Positions 36,730 to 46,200 of a stretch of DNA of 64,000 bases are shown one piece after another. Position numbers and translations under genes: made by a program. The DNA is taken from assembly GCF_023715885.1 (NCBI RefSeq), contig NZ_JAMBOY010000003.1, positions 372,001 to 436,000 of the forward strand, written 5' to 3'. The stretch is from Microbacterium hydrocarbonoxydans. GTDB taxonomy: Bacteria > Actinomycetota > Actinomycetes > Actinomycetales > Microbacteriaceae. Numbering within the stretch: the first letter of the stretch is position 1; each line of letters begins with the position of its first letter. Below the pieces are notes generated by a model that saw nothing but the letters and a program-made list of their open reading frames with translations, was not told where the DNA came from and ran no database searches.

Positions 36730-37811
36730 GCGCGGCGGCCCTCCAGGCGGGAGACCGTGGACAGGATCGTGTGCGCGGCATCCGTGCCGATCTCGCCCGT
36801 GAGCTGCGCGTCGGCGAGGAGGGTGTGCACGGCGTCGAGCTGATCGCCGACCAGGTCGGTGACGAAGGCCTCTGCCCCGCAGGTGCGCAGCAGGTCGCGG
36901 AGTTCCTCGGCGTCCCCGAGGCTCAGGTCGGCAGAGCCGAAGCGCGGGGCGATGTCGGCCCAGGAGCCCGTCGAGCGCGCATAGGCGATGATCGCGGTCT
37001 CCTTGCCTTCGCGCAGGTCGGAGTACGCATCCTTACCGTGGGACCGATGGTCGCCGAACACGCACAGCAGGTCGTCCTGCAGCTGGTAGGCGAGCCCGAT
37101 GTGTCGGCCGATGCTCGTCAGCGTCCGCTCGGCGGACGTGGAGGACCCCGCGAGCAGCGCGGCCGCGCGAAGCGGGAGCGAGAACGAGTAGGTGGCGGTC
37201 TTGTACACGCTCATGCTGAGGATCGTCGTGAGGTCGGGCGCGATGATCCCATGGCTGAGCGCGACGTCCGTGTGCTCACCCGCCACGGTCTCGACGATCG
37301 TCTCCTCGACGAGGTCGAGCAAGCGTGCGCGCACGTCTGCGGAGACGTCGGCGCGTGCGAAACCCATGACTGCGGCGGTGAGGAGCAGGTCTCCCATGAG
37401 GATGGCGCTCGACCGCGCCCAGTGCAGCGCACCCTCCTCTGTGGCGGCCGGTGTGCCGGCCGCCAGGGTGCCGATCAGGTTCGGCCGCTTCCGTCGCGTG
37501 AGATCCCCGTCGATGACGTCGTCGTGCAGGAGGAACGCGTAATGGAGCAGCTCGATGTGCGCCGCGACCTCGACGGCCGCCGGAGTCAGAGTCGATGGAT
37601 CGCCGAGGGTGAGAGCGCGATGGATGTCGAGCAGCAGTCGCGGGCGGACGAGTTTGCCGCCCAGGGAGTGGTCGGCCGCAGCGCGCCACAGGGCGGCGAA
37701 CTCCGACCCGTACGTCTCCGCGGCTGCGCTGTGGTGGACGAACCGCTGACGCAGGGCTTCCTCGATGCGAGTGCCCATGTCTTCGTGGATCGCCGCGGAC
37801 GTCATCGTCAT
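36726..37811 (-). CDS. crtE: geranylgeranyl diphosphate synthase CrtE
   Basis: A 361-residue polyprenyl synthase. The first Asp-rich motif is LLHDDVIDGDLTRRKRPN and the second is YQLQDDLLCVFGDHRSHGKD; GGKLVRPRLLLDIH is the IPP-binding region. It makes GGPP from IPP and allylic primers for the carotenoid pathway. Start ATG 37811 overlaps the idi stop by 4 bases (ATGA); the second in-frame ATG at 37805 is possible, and the open frame up to 37922 is an idi shadow. Confidence 0.92.
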   Translation of the reverse strand: MTMTSAAIHEDMGTRIEEALRQRFVHHSAAAETYGSEFAALWRAAADHSLGGKLVRPRLLLDIHRALTLGDPSTLTPAAVEVAAHIELLHYAFLLHDDVIDGDLTRRKRPNLIGTLAAGTPAATEEGALHWARSSAILMGDLLLTAAVMGFARADVSADVRARLLDLVEETIVETVAGEHTDVALSHGIIAPDLTTILSMSVYKTATYSFSLPLRAAALLAGSSTSAERTLTSIGRHIGLAYQLQDDLLCVFGDHRSHGKDAYSDLREGKETAIIAYARSTGSWADIAPRFGSADLSLGDAEELRDLLRTCGAEAFVTDLVGDQLDAVHTLLADAQLTGEIGTDAAHTILSTVSRLEGRRA

Positions 37812-38329
37812 ACCGCCCCTCGCTCGCGCATGAGGGGCAGCTGCTCGACGAGCCACGGACTGAACGCGAAGGGGGCTGCGGCCACGGCGGATGCGAACTC
37901 GGCAGCGTCGACCCATGCCCACTCCGAGACCTCATCGGGGTCGGGGGAGAGGAGCCCGTCGGCGACAGCGACATGAACCGGGCAGATCTCGTTCTCGACG
38001 ATGCCGCTCGCATCGACCGCGCGGTAGCGGTACTCGGGAACGACCACGGAGATGTGGGAGATGCGCAGGCCGAGCTCCTGCTGCGCTCGCCGCGTCACCG
38101 CGTCCTGCATGCTCTCATCGGGTCGGGGATGCCCGCAGAAGCTGTTCGTCCAGACGCCGGGCCAGGTGCGCTTGGACAGGGCGCGACGGGTGACGAGCAG
38201 GCGCCCGTCGCCGTCGATCACGTAGCAGGAGAACGCGAGATGGAGCGGAGTGTCGGTGGTATGCACCGCCTCTTTGGCCAGCACTCCGATGGCGATGCCG
38301 TCGGGGGAGAGGAGGGTGACCTCGTCCAT
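37808..38329 (-). CDS. idi: isopentenyl-diphosphate delta-isomerase, type I
   Basis: A 173-residue Nudix-fold isomerase. The active cysteine is in WTNSFCGHPRPDES, metal/His ligands in HLAFSCYVIDGDGRLLVTRR (read in parts), and the Glu pair in RAQQELGLRI and ENEICPV. It interconverts IPP and DMAPP, supplying the primer for CrtE. It is the first gene of the carotenoid operon and starts opposite the MarR-family regulator, so its promoter lies in the 77-base AT-richer gap. Confidence 0.93.
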   Translation of the reverse strand: MDEVTLLSPDGIAIGVLAKEAVHTTDTPLHLAFSCYVIDGDGRLLVTRRALSKRTWPGVWTNSFCGHPRPDESMQDAVTRRAQQELGLRISHISVVVPEYRYRAVDASGIVENEICPVHVAVADGLLSPDPDEVSEWAWVDAAEFASAVAAAPFAFSPWLVEQLPLMRERGAV

Positions 38330-38406
38330 CTGGGAAACCTCCTCGATTTCGCTAGCTTAGCTAATAATCAACATAACATGATTCCAATGGTGTGTAGCAT
38401 GATGGC
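38330..38406. promoter_or_regulatory. divergent promoter region between the carotenoid operon and its MarR-type regulator
   Basis: This gap is clearly more AT-rich than its surroundings. It holds the palindrome TTAGCTAA (38357-38364) within a TAGCTTAGCTA direct/inverted repeat (38353-38363), and GCTAGC (38351-38356). By analogy with CrtR of C. glutamicum, a MarR-family protein encoded next to and repressing crt genes, this is the likely operator. Confidence 0.55.
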
Positions 38407-39048
38407 ATGAACGAGCGATCCGCCGCCAGCCCCGTCGAGGGTGCCGTGTCGGACGCGCGCGACGCAACCGGCTTCTCCTCAGACGGACTCGCGCATGCCG
38501 CGATCTACGACGTGGAGGCCAGTGACCCGCGAAGCTCGCTCATCGACCGCAGCGGAGTCGCACCGGAGGACCTCCGACAGATCGCGGCGCTCATGGGAGC
38601 GATCGGCGAACTCAGGGATGCCGAGCAGAAGCTGTCTCTCGCGTCGCGCCGGTACATGCGCCTCAATGACACCGACATGCGGGCGCTGCACTATCTGATC
38701 GTGTGCGCGAACAAGGGCGTGACTGCGACTCCTGGAGGCATCGCGACGCATCTCGGGATCTCGACCGCGTCGACGACGAAGCTGCTCGACCGACTCGAGC
38801 GCGGTGGCCACATCCGTCGCGCACCGCACCCCACCGATCGGCGTGCACTCGCGATCACGATCAGCCCGGAGACCCGTCAGGCGGCGATGGATACCGTGGG
38901 CGCGCAACAGGCCAAGCGGTTCTATTCGGCCGCCCGATTGACGCGCGAGGAGCGCGATGTCGTGATCCGCTTCCTCGCCGACATGACTCAGGAGATCACG
39001 CTCCGGGATGAGCCATGGGCGCAAACCGGAGACGTGGTCTCCGACTGA
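38407..39048 (+). CDS. MarR family regulator, CrtR-like
   Basis: A 213-residue regulator. After a ~65-residue N-terminal extension comes a MarR winged helix: LIVCANKGVTATPGGIATHLGIS, the recognition helix TASTTKLLDRLERGG and the wing HIRRAPHPTDRRALAITIS with the family's DxR motif. It is divergent from idi-crtE and so most likely represses the carotenoid operon, possibly with an isoprenoid ligand as for CrtR. That assignment rests on position and family, not on a direct match I can verify. Confidence 0.83.
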   Translation: MNERSAASPVEGAVSDARDATGFSSDGLAHAAIYDVEASDPRSSLIDRSGVAPEDLRQIAALMGAIGELRDAEQKLSLASRRYMRLNDTDMRALHYLIVCANKGVTATPGGIATHLGISTASTTKLLDRLERGGHIRRAPHPTDRRALAITISPETRQAAMDTVGAQQAKRFYSAARLTREERDVVIRFLADMTQEITLRDEPWAQTGDVVSD

Positions 39049-39051
39049 GTC

Positions 39052-39399
39052 TCAGTGCGCGGCGTTGTACGCCTCGATGACGGGGGCCGGAATACGACCG
39101 CGCTCCGAGAGGCTGTAGCCGTTGTCGTTCGCCCAGGCGCGGATGGCCGCGACCTCGGGATTCCTCGTGGCCCGCTTGCGTGAGCCCGTCGAACGCGAGG
39201 AGGAGGAGCCGCCGCCTGCGCGGCGACCCGCGGAGATGTACGGCTCGAATGCTGCGCGCAATTCCTTCGCGTGATCGTCATTCAGATCGATCTCGTAAGC
39301 CGTGCCGTTCAGCGAGAAATGCACGGTCTCGCCTTCGCCCGCCTCCAGGACGGTGCCGTCGATGTCGTCGACCAGTTGGTGCACAATTCTCTTCGCCAT
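39052..39399 (-). CDS. lsr2: Lsr2 family nucleoid-associated protein
   Basis: A 115-residue protein with the Lsr2 layout. An N-terminal dimerisation domain (MAKRIVHQLVDDIDGTVLEA, then VHFSLNGTAYEIDLNDDHA) and a flexible Ser/Arg linker lead to the C-terminal DNA-binding domain (VAAIRAWANDNGYSLSERGRIP) with the RGR AT-hook-like triplet. Lsr2 bridges AT-rich DNA and silences horizontally acquired genes. A TATCGT box (39407-39412) seven bases before the ATG suggests a leaderless transcript. The stop lies 4 bases from the convergent marR stop. Confidence 0.95.
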   Translation of the reverse strand: MAKRIVHQLVDDIDGTVLEAGEGETVHFSLNGTAYEIDLNDDHAKELRAAFEPYISAGRRAGGGSSSSRSTGSRKRATRNPEVAAIRAWANDNGYSLSERGRIPAPVIEAYNAAH

Positions 39400-39489
39400 G
39401 GAAAAGACGATACCGGGCGCGGCGCAATGAGGACAACGCGGATTACGCAGCTGACGATGATTCGGTCGAAAAGCGCCCGCGGGTCGTCG

Positions 39490-40347
39490 TCAGGGCAGCA
39501 ACCCGAAACGGCGCGCTTTCGCCACAGCGGCATGACGCGTCGATGCGTCGAGTTTCGACATGGCTGTGCCGAGATACGCCTTGACCGTTCCCTCTCGCAG
39601 ACCCAATTGCAGAGCGATCTCCGCATTCGTTGCGCCGAGAGCCGCGCAGGCCAGGACATCGGTCTCGCGGCGGGAGAGATGCACGGTCGGAACGGGGGCG
39701 GTCGCGGTCGTCACCGAGTCGCCCGCCAGCGCCACCAATCGATGCTCCACCTGGGCGATCCTCTCGCGAAGGCCGGGGTCGTCGACGGCGGCGGCGATGC
39801 TGCGCAGTTCCGCGAAGCTCTCCCGCAGCTCCTCGCGCTGCGGAGTGGCGACGGAGTCGGCGGTCGGGTCGACGGCGCGCAGACGACGAGCCACCTCGTC
39901 GCGGATGCGCAGCTCGTCCGCCACGGATTGCGCGACCTGCATGGCGGGAGCCGTCGTGACCCCGCCCTCCGGCGTGCGATCCCAGGCTCCGGCGTACAGC
40001 ACACCGCGCGGTCGCCCGCTCACGACGATGGGCAGCGCGAGCAGCGTACGAAGGCCTTCGCCGAGGACGAAGACGTCATAGTCGTGGGTGATCTGCTGCG
40101 ATGAGCCGTAGTCGTTGGTCATGCGCGGCCGCAGCTCGATCATCGCCCGTCCGCCGAGGCCCCGTTCGGGCCGGACGCGAAGTCCATCGAGACTGTGGGT
40201 GCGATTCCCGACGATGCTCGTGACGCTCACCACGCCCTCGTCGATCAGACCGCCGAAGGCCACGGGGAATCGGGTGCGCTGAGCGAGCTCGCGCACCGCG
40301 CGGGCGACGAGCTCGGTCTCGGACTCCATGCCGGTGGGAGCGCTCAC
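39490..40347 (-). CDS. GAF-domain LuxR family transcriptional regulator
   Basis: A 285-residue protein. Residues ~10-150 form a GAF-like sensor (SVTSIVGNRTHSLDGLRVRPE, LRTLLALPIVVSGRPRGVLYA, read in parts), then a helical region, and a C-terminal LuxR helix-turn-helix (LSRRETDVLACAALGATNAEIA, GTVKAYLGTAMSKL). It starts at GTG 40347, divergent from the DUF485/symporter pair. Regulators of this kind often sit beside solute symporters and control them, so control of acetate or a similar carboxylate uptake is inferred. The ligand is unknown. Confidence 0.85.
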   Translation of the reverse strand: MSAPTGMESETELVARAVRELAQRTRFPVAFGGLIDEGVVSVTSIVGNRTHSLDGLRVRPERGLGGRAMIELRPRMTNDYGSSQQITHDYDVFVLGEGLRTLLALPIVVSGRPRGVLYAGAWDRTPEGGVTTAPAMQVAQSVADELRIRDEVARRLRAVDPTADSVATPQREELRESFAELRSIAAAVDDPGLRERIAQVEHRLVALAGDSVTTATAPVPTVHLSRRETDVLACAALGATNAEIALQLGLREGTVKAYLGTAMSKLDASTRHAAVAKARRFGLLP

Positions 40348-40456
40348 GACTACCTACTTTCGGGGGTGACGGCGCCGTTCCCCGTTTCGTAGCGTCGACC
40401 CTACCACTCGCCCGGCACCCCCGTGCGAGCCGACGAACATGTGGCAAGGAGGCCCC

Positions 40457-40804
40457 ATGAGCGACCACACAACGGCCGATTCGGCGGGAGCGATCGATTA
40501 CATCGCCGTCGAGCAGTCCTCTCGATTCCGCACTCTCAAACGGACGCAGCGATCATTCATCTTCCCGCTCGCGGCGTTCTTCCTCATCTGGTACTTCGTG
40601 TACGTCCTGCTCGCGGCATTCGCCACGGAATTCATGGCGCAGCGCGTCTGGGGAGATATCACGGTCGGGCTCCTGTTCGGGCTCGGTCAGTTCGTGACGA
40701 CCTTCGCCATCACGATGGGCTACGTCGCATTCGCGAATAGAAGGCTCGACCCGATCGCCAGCGAGATCCGCGGGGATCTCGAGAATGCGCAGGGTGAGGC
40801 GTGA
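40457..40804 (+). CDS. DUF485 membrane protein, symporter partner
   Basis: A 115-residue protein with two transmembrane helices (~38-60, FIFPLAAFFLIWYFVYVLLAA, and ~75-97). It matches the DUF485 family (YjcH in E. coli), which is nearly always cotranscribed with acetate-type SSS symporters. It overlaps actP by 4 bases. Start ATG 40457 follows a strong AAGGAGG; GTG-type upstream starts were rejected on that basis. Confidence 0.88.
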   Translation: MSDHTTADSAGAIDYIAVEQSSRFRTLKRTQRSFIFPLAAFFLIWYFVYVLLAAFATEFMAQRVWGDITVGLLFGLGQFVTTFAITMGYVAFANRRLDPIASEIRGDLENAQGEA

Positions 40805-42438
40805 GCGCCGTGCACGCGGCGAGCGAATCACTCGCCGTCGAGAGCAACCCGATCCTGAACATCTCGATCTTCGTCGCATTCGTCGCCGTGACGCTCTTCA
40901 TCGTCATCCGGGCGAGCCGCAACAACAAGACGGCCGCGGACTATTACGCCGCTGGACGTTCTTTCACCGGGCCGCAGAACGGATTCGCGATCGCGGGCGA
41001 CTATCTCTCCGCCGCGTCATTCCTGGGCATCTGCGGAGCCATCGCGATCAACGGATACGACGGCTTCCTGTATTCGATCGGATTCCTCGTCGCATGGCTG
41101 GTGGCGCTGCTGCTCGTGGCGGAGCTGATGCGCAACACCGGGAAGTTCACGATGGCCGACGTGCTGTCGTTCCGATTGAAGCAGCGCCCCGTTCGCATGG
41201 CTGCGGCGATCACGACGCTGGCGGTGTGCTTCTTCTATCTGCTCGCGCAGATGGCAGGGGCGGGCGGCCTGGTCTCGCTTCTGCTCGGCATCGACGGGCG
41301 GGTCGGCCAGTCCGTCGTGATCGCCGTCGTCGGGGTGCTGATGATCGTCTACGTGCTCATCGGCGGCATGAAGGGCACGACCTGGGTTCAGATCGTTAAG
41401 GCCTTCCTGCTGATCGGCGGGGCGCTCGCCATGACGATCTGGGTGCTCGCGATCAACGGCTTCAACCTCAACACGCTCCTGGAGGCGGCCGTCGCGAACT
41501 CCGACAAGGGAGAGGCGATCCTCGGGCCGGGACTGCAGTACGGCGCGAATCCCTGGGACTTCCTCTCGCTGGGCATGGCGCTCGTGCTCGGCACGGCCGG
41601 TCTCCCGCATGTTCTCATGCGCTTCTACACCGTGCCGACGGCGAAGGAGGCCCGCCGTTCGGTCGTGTGGGCGATCTGGCTCATCGGCGGCTTCTACCTG
41701 CTGACCCTCGTGCTGGGCTACGGCGCCGGAGCGCTGGTGGGCGCGGACGTCATCGCCGCCGCCCCCGGCGGACCGAATTCCGCGGCACCCCTGCTCGCCC
41801 TGTACCTCGGCGGGCCTGTGCTGCTCGGCTTCATCTCGGCCGTGGCGTTCGCCACGATCCTGGCCGTGGTGGCCGGACTCACCATCACGGCGGCTGCGTC
41901 CTTCGCGCATGACATCTATGCGAACGTCATCCAGAAGGGGAAGAAGGATGCCGCGGGTAAGGCCGTCGAACCGGATCCGAACGGCGAGGTGCGCGTCGCC
42001 CGCCGCACGGTGGTCGTGATCGGCATCCTCGCGATCGTCGGCGGCATCGGCGCGCAGGGGCAGAACATCGCCTTCCTCGTCGCCCTCGCCTTCGCGGTCG
42101 CGGCCTCGGCCAACCTGCCGACGATCCTGTTCTCGCTGTTCTGGCGTCGCTTCACCACTCGCGGTGCCGTGTGGAGCATGTACGGCGGTCTGGGAGCGGC
42201 CATCATCCTCATCGTGCTGTCGCCGGTCTTCTCGGGGTCGCCGACCTCGATGATCCCCGGCATCGACATCGTGCTGTGGCCGATGAACAACCCGGGCATC
42301 GTGTCGATCCCGCTCGGCTTCTTCCTCGGCTGGCTCGGCACCGTGACGAGCAGGACGAAGGAATCGCCACAGCTCGCCGCCGAGATGGAGGTGCGCTCCC
42401 TCACGGGCTTCGGAGCAGAGAAGGCGGTGGACCACTGA
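40801..42438 (+). CDS. actP: solute:sodium symporter, acetate permease (ActP) type
   Basis: A 545-residue transporter with 13 or so transmembrane helices of the SSS family. ActP-type features: the N-terminal KTAADYYAAGRSFTGPQNGFAIAGDYLSAASFLGI region (read in parts), HVLMRFYTVPTAKEARRSV, and the sodium-symporter helix AVAASANLPTILFSLFWRRF. It takes up short monocarboxylates such as acetate with Na+. GTG 40801 overlaps the DUF485 stop by 4 bases. A 15-bp hairpin ends the unit. Confidence 0.88.
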   Translation: MSAVHAASESLAVESNPILNISIFVAFVAVTLFIVIRASRNNKTAADYYAAGRSFTGPQNGFAIAGDYLSAASFLGICGAIAINGYDGFLYSIGFLVAWLVALLLVAELMRNTGKFTMADVLSFRLKQRPVRMAAAITTLAVCFFYLLAQMAGAGGLVSLLLGIDGRVGQSVVIAVVGVLMIVYVLIGGMKGTTWVQIVKAFLLIGGALAMTIWVLAINGFNLNTLLEAAVANSDKGEAILGPGLQYGANPWDFLSLGMALVLGTAGLPHVLMRFYTVPTAKEARRSVVWAIWLIGGFYLLTLVLGYGAGALVGADVIAAAPGGPNSAAPLLALYLGGPVLLGFISAVAFATILAVVAGLTITAAASFAHDIYANVIQKGKKDAAGKAVEPDPNGEVRVARRTVVVIGILAIVGGIGAQGQNIAFLVALAFAVAASANLPTILFSLFWRRFTTRGAVWSMYGGLGAAIILIVLSPVFSGSPTSMIPGIDIVLWPMNNPGIVSIPLGFFLGWLGTVTSRTKESPQLAAEMEVRSLTGFGAEKAVDH

Positions 42439-42485
42439 CCGAGTCTCCGCCCTGACCGATCGCTCGTCGATCGACGCCGGCGCTC

Positions 42486-42522
42486 GCGTGGACCCCGGCG
42501 GCCTACACGCCGGGGTCCACGC
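42486..42522. terminator. bidirectional terminator after actP
   Basis: A perfect 15-bp stem (42486-42500 with 42508-42522, GCGTGGACCCCGGCG) and a 7-base loop, between the convergent actP and MGMT-like genes. Confidence 0.8.
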
Positions 42523-42540
42523 CGTCTTGCCGGAGCGCGG

Positions 42541-43056
42541 TCACCTCTGGGACTCGAGGTCGAGCAGGTACCGCTTGCGCTCCGGGTGCGCGCCGTACTG
42601 GCCCGGTGTTCCGTCCGCCCGGACGACCCGGTGCACCGGGACGATGATCGAGAAAGGGGTGTGACGGCACGCCGTGCCTACGGCGCGCGCCGCCCCCCGG
42701 TGCCCCGCCAGAACCGCAACCTCGCCGTAGCTCAGGGTCTGTCCCCACTCGATCTCGCTGATCACCTGCAGAGCTGTCCGCGCGAAACCGGAGGTCAGGC
42801 GCCAGTCGAACGGCAGATGCTCATCGAAGCGCACCGGTACGCCGTCGAAGTAGTCGTCGAGCACGGAGACCAGATCGTCGGCGGCACCGGGGTCGGGTTC
42901 GGGGGTCGCCTGCAACTGGTGGGCCACGTTCTCGAGCAGCCACGGAACCGAAGGGTCGGCCGCTTCGGAGAGGTCGAAGCGCACGATCCCCTGATCCGAG
43001 AAGACCGCGAGGGCGTCGCCGAACGGCGTGGGGGCGAAGTCGTAGCGGAAGGTCAT
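42541..43056 (-). CDS. alkyltransferase-like (MGMT homologue) without the acceptor cysteine
   Basis: A 171-residue protein with the complete Ogt/MGMT layout. The winged-helix part reads FARTALQVISEIEWGQTLSYGEVAVLAGHRGAARAVGTAC, in pieces, including the Arg finger region. The active-site strand is IIVPVHRVVRADG, where active enzymes have PCHRV. V141 (codon 42634-42636) thus replaces the methyl-accepting Cys. The downstream GQYGAHPERKRYLLDLE is intact. Alkyltransferase-like proteins that lack this Cys bind O6-alkylguanine and mark it for nucleotide-excision repair, a likely role here. Start 43056 begins the family fold; the frame stays open far upstream only as a shadow of the helicase gene. 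Confidence 0.85.
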   Translation of the reverse strand: MTFRYDFAPTPFGDALAVFSDQGIVRFDLSEAADPSVPWLLENVAHQLQATPEPDPGAADDLVSVLDDYFDGVPVRFDEHLPFDWRLTSGFARTALQVISEIEWGQTLSYGEVAVLAGHRGAARAVGTACRHTPFSIIVPVHRVVRADGTPGQYGAHPERKRYLLDLESQR

Positions 43057-43238
43057 GGATCCATCCTGACGGCCCCGCCTTCGTCGCGGGGACGAGTTCG
43101 GCTCGCGCGATGGCTTCCGTGGATCGATCGCGGCATCGACCCTTCGTGCAGAAGGAGTCGGTGGGGCTTGCAGCCGCCCGAGCGGCCTGAAATGCCGTGA
43201 AACCCGCCAGGGATACCGCGGTCGCGCCGGGTCGCGCC

Positions 43239-43244
43239 TAATGT
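43239..43244 (+). promoter_or_regulatory. -10 box of the helicase-like gene
   Basis: TAATGT ends seven bases before GTG 43252. That places the transcription start at or next to the start codon, a leaderless arrangement seen at many genes in this window. Confidence 0.5.
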
Positions 43245-43251
43245 GTGAGTT

Positions 43252-46200
43252 GTGTGGCGACGAGAAGGCAAGGCTGTGGACGACGCAGCGAACGACGCCT
43301 CGGTGACCCTCGGCGAGCTGCACGACTCGGCATCCGGCGTGCAGGTCGCTCACGCCGCCGAAGCCGAGCGCACTCGGCTGCGGGCGGAGGCCGCCGATCT
43401 CGGCGGAGCATCGCCGCTCGTGACGTTCCGCGACACGGTCGAGTCCGGCATCGACATCTCCAAGGCCCATCCGGGCAGCCTCCCCCAGTTCATCACGGGC
43501 AAGTCGACGCTGCTCTCGAACCTCTTCCGCGACGAGGTCGGCCTCCGCACCGCACGACTCGCCGCTGAGCGGATCACCGCCAAGAACACCGAGCTGCGCA
43601 CGGTGCGGGGCATCGAGGCCGTTCACCTCGCCGTCGGCGTCGCCGGATGGCGCATCGGGGGAGCGGACTTCGCCGCCCCCGTCCTCCTGAGGCCGCTCGC
43701 CATCCGCAGACACCACTCCGATTTCGAACTCAAGCTGCAGGGGTCGTTCGAGGTCAACCCGGAGCTCGTGCGCATCGCACGTGAGCACTTCGGGATCTCG
43801 ATAGACGCCGCAGCCCTCGCCGCGCTCGCCTACGACGGCGGGATCTTCAAGCCGCAGCCCGTGATCGACAGCCTGCGCGGCATCACGCGTTCCATCGACA
43901 CGTTCTCGGTCACACCGAGGCTCGTCGTCTCGACGTTCGCGGATGTCGGCGGCGCGATGTCCCGGGACGCGGTGAACCTCGACCACCTCGTCCTCAATGC
44001 GCTCGGAGGCCATGTCGGCGACCGCGAACAGGTCTCGGCGCGCCGCCCCGCACCTCACCACACGGGTCCGGATGACCGTGCGCCGGCCTCCGACAATCTG
44101 CTCCTCGACGCGGATGCCGAGCAGGAGGCAGTGCTGGCCCGCATCGCCGCCGGCCACTCGCTGACGGTCGCCACCCTGCCGGGAACCGGCGGCACTCAGA
44201 CGGTCATCAATGCGCTCGGCGAGCTCGTGCGCAACGGCAGGCGCGTGCTCGTGGTGTCGGCCCGACGGTCGACGCTCGACGGCGTGCGACACCGCCTGTC
44301 CGGGATCGGATTGGACAGCCTGGCCGTCTCGCCCGCGAGCGTCCGTCGGGATCTCGTCCGCGCGATCGGTCGGAATGAGAAGGCCACTGCGCCGAAGGTC
44401 AGCGACGTCGACGATGCGCTCGTGCGGCTGCGCACGGTGCTGCGCGACTACCGGCGTGCGCTCACCGCGCCCGCCGTCGGCACCGACGCCTCGGTCCTCG
44501 ACGCCACACGGCACCTGACGCGGCTGGCGTCGCTCCCGCATCCGCCATCCACGACAGCCCGGCTCAGTGCCGAGACGCTGCGGCGCCTCGCCGGCGATCG
44601 GTCGGCCGCGGCATCCGCCCTCGCACAGGCAGCGCGCCTGGGCGAGTTCCGCTTCGGTCCCGACGACTCTCCCTGGTACGGCGTCACCTTCACGAGCACC
44701 GAAGCCGCGCGGGCGGCGCACGAGCTCGCCGGGCGTCTGCACGCCGACAGCGTGCCCGCGCTTCTCGAGCGCGGCTACGCCCTGATCGCCCAGACGCACA
44801 TGCGCCCGTTCTCGACCATCGACGAACTGGGCGAGTATCTGCGTCTCCTGCAGGGGATCCGGGACACTCTCGACCGGTTCAGCCCGACCGTCTTCGAGCG
44901 ACCGCTGGGTGAGCTCATCCAGGCGCACGGATCGCGACGCGATTCCCCAGGCATGTCGGGCGCGAATCGCCGTCGTCTCCGCCGGCTCGCGAAGGAGTAC
45001 GTGCGACCGGGTGTGCACATCACCGAGATGCACGAGGCCCTCCTCCGTATCCAAGCCCAGCGGACGCAGTGGCAGCGGTGCGTCGATGCCGGGGTCGCTC
45101 CGGAGATCCCCCTGGGGCTCGCCGAGGTGTACTCCTCCTGGCAGCGTGTCGCCGCAGAGCTGTCCGAGCTCGACGCCGCCCTGGGCCGTCGCGAGCCGCT
45201 CGCGTCGCTCCCGGTGGCGCGGTTGGTGCGAATGCTCGCGGGTCTCGCGGCGAAATCCGACGTGTTCGACAACCTCGTCGAGCGCGCACAGCTTCGGGAT
45301 CGTCTCGCCGACCTCGGGCTGGAGCCGCTGCTGGCCGAACTCTCGGTGCGGCACGTGTCGGAAGCCCGCGTCGGCGACGAACTCGAGTTCGCGTGGTGGC
45401 AGTCGCTTCTCGAACGAGCGCTGCAGGACGACCGCTCGCTGCTCGGCGCGAACACCGCCGTCGTGGATCGTCTCGAGCGCGACTTCCGTCTCGTCGACGA
45501 GGCCCATGCTGCGATGGCAGGACCGCTGCTGGCGTGGCAGCTCGCGAACCAGTGGAAGATCGCCATCGTCGACGAGCCGCAGCAGTCGCAGCACCTGCGC
45601 AGCGCGCTGAAACAGGCGAGCTCGACCACCGCCGAGATCGTGAGTGCAGCGCCGACCCTCGTCGACGTGCTCGCGCCGGTGTGGATATCCTCGCCGTATC
45701 TGGTACCCGAGATCCCCGACTCCGTCGAGTTCGACACCGTGCTCCTCGTCGATGCGGCGGCCATCAACCTCGCGGAAGCCGCACCCGCCATCCGGCGCGC
45801 CCGCCAGGTCGTGGCGTTCGGCGACCCGGTGACGCAGCGGCCGACCCCGTTCCACATCGCGGTCGACCCGGACGTGACGTGGGAGGCGGAGGTGCCTTTC
45901 GACGCCGTCTCGGTGTTCGAGCGCCTGTCCGAGCTGCTTCCGGTGATGACGCTCACGCGCAGCTACCGCGCGGGCGGCGAGGATCTCGCCGAGCTGATCA
46001 ACGACGCGTTCTACGGCGGCGAGATCGTGTCGTTGCCTTGGGCAGGTTCGTACCTCGGACGCGGCAGCCTGACCGTGGATTACGTCGAGGGCGGCACCGG
46101 CGCCCCCGATCCGATCTCGGGTGCGGTCGAGAGTCCAGATGCCGAGGTCGCCAGAGTGGTGACCCTCGTCGTCGAGCACGCCGTCCACCGCCCGGAGGAG

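Noticed and set aside
42541..43056. Active methylated-DNA cysteine methyltransferase (ogt).
   Set aside because: The acceptor cysteine is replaced by valine, so the standard reaction cannot occur at that site.
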